From assembly GCA_000511875.1 (NCBI GenBank), contig AZIN01000001.1, forward strand, positions 1 through 64,000: a stretch of 64,000 nt of DNA. The letters run 5' to 3'. The translations under genes were made by a program, and so were the position numbers. Source of the stretch: Gammaproteobacteria bacterium MOLA455. GTDB taxonomy: Bacteria > Pseudomonadota > Gammaproteobacteria > Pseudomonadales > Porticoccaceae. Shown one piece after another: positions 62,601-64,000 of this stretch. A model generated the notes under the pieces. That model had not been told where the DNA came from, did not search any database, and was given only the letters and a program-made list of their open reading frames with translations. Position 1 is the stretch's first letter. Each line of letters opens with the position of its first letter.

Positions 62601-63428
62601 CACTTGGCACTGCCCAAGCAGGATGAAAAGATTCGCTTCCGAGATCTGCTGGCTCAGCCGCGGAAGATTATCAGCTCGCCAACCTGGTCTGGTTTGGAAG
62701 ATGAGCATGTCTCCTACAACGCCGGTTACACCAATGTTCACGAGATGATTCCCTGGCGCACGCTCACCGGCCGGCAACAGTTTTATCAGGACCACGAGTG
62801 GATGCGTGATTTTGGTGAAACCCAGTGCCTGTATAAGCCGCCGATTAATATGAAAACCATCGCACCGCTGTTAGGTAAAAAACCCAACGGCAACACCGAG
62901 CTGATTCTCAACTGGATTACCCCGCACCAGAAGTGGGGCATTCATTCCACCTACTCCGACAACCTGCTGATGCTGACCCTGTCTCGCGGTGGGCCGATTA
63001 TCTGGATCAGTGAAACCGATGCCAGCAAGGCTGGGATTGTCGACAACGACTGGATCGAAGCCTTTAACATCAATGGTGCAGTGGCCGCCCGCGCGGTGGT
63101 CTCCCAGCGTGTGCCTGTGGGCATGAGCATGATGTATCACGCCCAGGAGCGGGTGGTCAATGTGCCCGGCTCTGAAACCACCAAAACCCGCGGCGGCATT
63201 CACAATTCAGTGACTCGAACAGTGATGAAACCCACCCATATGATCGGTGGCTACGCTCAGCAGTCCTATGGTTTTAACTACTACGGCACCGTCGGCTGTA
63301 ACCGCGATGAGTTCGTTATTTTGCGCAAGATGAATAAGGTGGATTGGTTGGATGAAGAGCTGCCGATCACAGCTTCTAAGAAGCAGCCATCAGCGAATCA
63401 GTCAGTGGAAAAGGGAGTTACACAATGA
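59631..63428 (+). CDS. narG: Respiratory nitrate reductase alpha subunit
   Basis: 1265 residues. The FS0 cluster ligands His50, Cys54, Cys58 and Cys93 ([15 protein letters not shown]) are at the same numbers as in E. coli NarG. The molybdenum-ligand region [20 protein letters not shown] carries the conserved Asp. Binds bis-MGD and reduces nitrate to nitrite on the cytoplasmic face, with electrons from quinol via NarI and NarH. No Tat-type twin-arginine signal for export of the mature enzyme, as usual for NarG. AAGGAG upstream; overlaps narH by 4 bases (ATGA). Confidence 0.98.
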   Translation: [1265 protein letters not shown]

Positions 63429-64000
63429 AAATACGCGCACAGATTGGCATGGTTCTAAACCTGGATAAATGCATCGGCTGTCACACCTGCTCGATCACCT
63501 GTAAAAATGTTTGGACCAGTCGCGATGGCGTCGAATACGCCTGGTTTAACAATGTTGAAACCAAGCCCGGCGTCGGCTTTCCCAATGACTGGGAAAATCA
63601 GAAAAAATGGAAGGGCGGTTGGGTGCGCAAAAATGGCAAGCTCGAGTTAACTCAGGGGAGCCAGTTAAAAATTCTCAGCAACCTATTTGCCAATCCGGAT
63701 CTGCCCCAGATTGACGACTATTACGAGCCCTTCGATTTCGATTACGAACATCTACACAACGCCCCAGAGAGCAAGCATCAGCCAGTGGCACGGCCGCACT
63801 CCCTGATCACTGGCAAGCGTATGGAGAAGATCGAATCCGGCCCCAACTGGGAAGAAATTCTTGGCAGCGAATTTGAAAAACGCAGCGCCGACAGCAACTT
63901 TGACGAGGTGGCACAAAAGGAAATTTACGGCGAGTTTGAGCAGACCTTTATGATGTATCTGCCACGCCTCTGCGAACACTGTGTCAATCCAAGCTGTGTC
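63425..64000 (+). CDS. narH: Respiratory nitrate reductase beta subunit (partial)
   Basis: The first 192 codons only; the gene runs off the window. Start ATG overlaps the narG stop. First ferredoxin cysteine set Cys16, 19, 22 and 26 (CIGCHTCSITC) and, at the end, LCEHCVNPSCV. Carries electrons through four iron-sulfur clusters to NarG. narJ and narI are expected next. Confidence 0.98.
   Translation, partial: MKIRAQIGMVLNLDKCIGCHTCSITCKNVWTSRDGVEYAWFNNVETKPGVGFPNDWENQKKWKGGWVRKNGKLELTQGSQLKILSNLFANPDLPQIDDYYEPFDFDYEHLHNAPESKHQPVARPHSLITGKRMEKIESGPNWEEILGSEFEKRSADSNFDEVAQKEIYGEFEQTFMMYLPRLCEHCVNPSCV

Overview
The window reads as chromosome of a marine-type gammaproteobacterium. The thrS-infC-rpmI-rplT-pheS-pheT-ihfA-MerR block, an AUU-started infC, rmf and the fused rlmKL are all typical of that class. 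Alkane oxidation, aerobic phenylacetate catabolism and nitrate respiration occur together. I cannot name the genus from sequence alone; a Cellvibrionales/SAR92/OM60-like or Marinobacter-like lineage is a guess.

Layout. (1) 1-7.7 kb: tRNA-Ser(GGA) carries an integrated element of about 7.4 kb. It has a P4-type integrase, an AlpA regulator, a replication-like winged-helix protein, a small-terminase-like protein, a secreted protein, a DUF481-type outer-membrane protein, and two paralogous Cys-rich secreted proteins sitting in a duplicated segment. tRNA 3'-end copies and paired TAGGTACA arm sites mark both ends. An IS3 transposase tail lies just outside. (2) 7.9-15.6 kb: alkane oxidation locus (almA-like monooxygenase, SDR, DUF5916 outer-membrane protein, alkB, AraC-family regulator). 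The almA and alkB promoters share the same three-block upstream pattern. (3) 16-18.7 kb: rmf and rlmKL. (4) 18.8-33.9 kb: Lrp-type regulator, fused 2-oxoacid dehydrogenase E1, E2, an aromatic-type aminotransferase, then paaZ-paaG-paaJ-paaABCDE and a fused hydratase/3-hydroxyacyl-CoA dehydrogenase. Read as a pathway this gives phenylalanine -> phenylpyruvate -> phenylacetyl-CoA -> ring epoxidation and beta-oxidation, with no PaaK ligase in the window. (5) 34-42.4 kb: housekeeping translation block ending in tRNA-Pro(GGG). (6) 42.4-44.2 kb: repeat-rich debris, an acyltransferase and a decayed flavoprotein gene. (7) 44.3-64 kb: anaerobic nitrate respiration locus with a porin, three NarK-family transporters, a PP2C/Ser-Thr kinase fusion, ubiV-ubiU-ubiT (O2-independent ubiquinone synthesis), hemN (O2-independent heme synthesis), narL, narX, narG and the start of narH. 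Three perfect TTGAT-N4-ATCAA (FNR/ANR) boxes lie in front of the porin, the second narK and narG.

How it fits together: the cell appears to burn hydrocarbons and aromatic amino acids aerobically and to switch to nitrate when oxygen falls, making quinone and heme by oxygen-independent routes encoded in one operon with the response regulator NarL. The least explained parts are the satellite-like island with its duplicated Cys-rich secreted proteins, tRNA 3'-end copies behind both tRNA genes, short tandem repeats that repeatedly begin at gene stop codons, and the shared alkB/almA operator.
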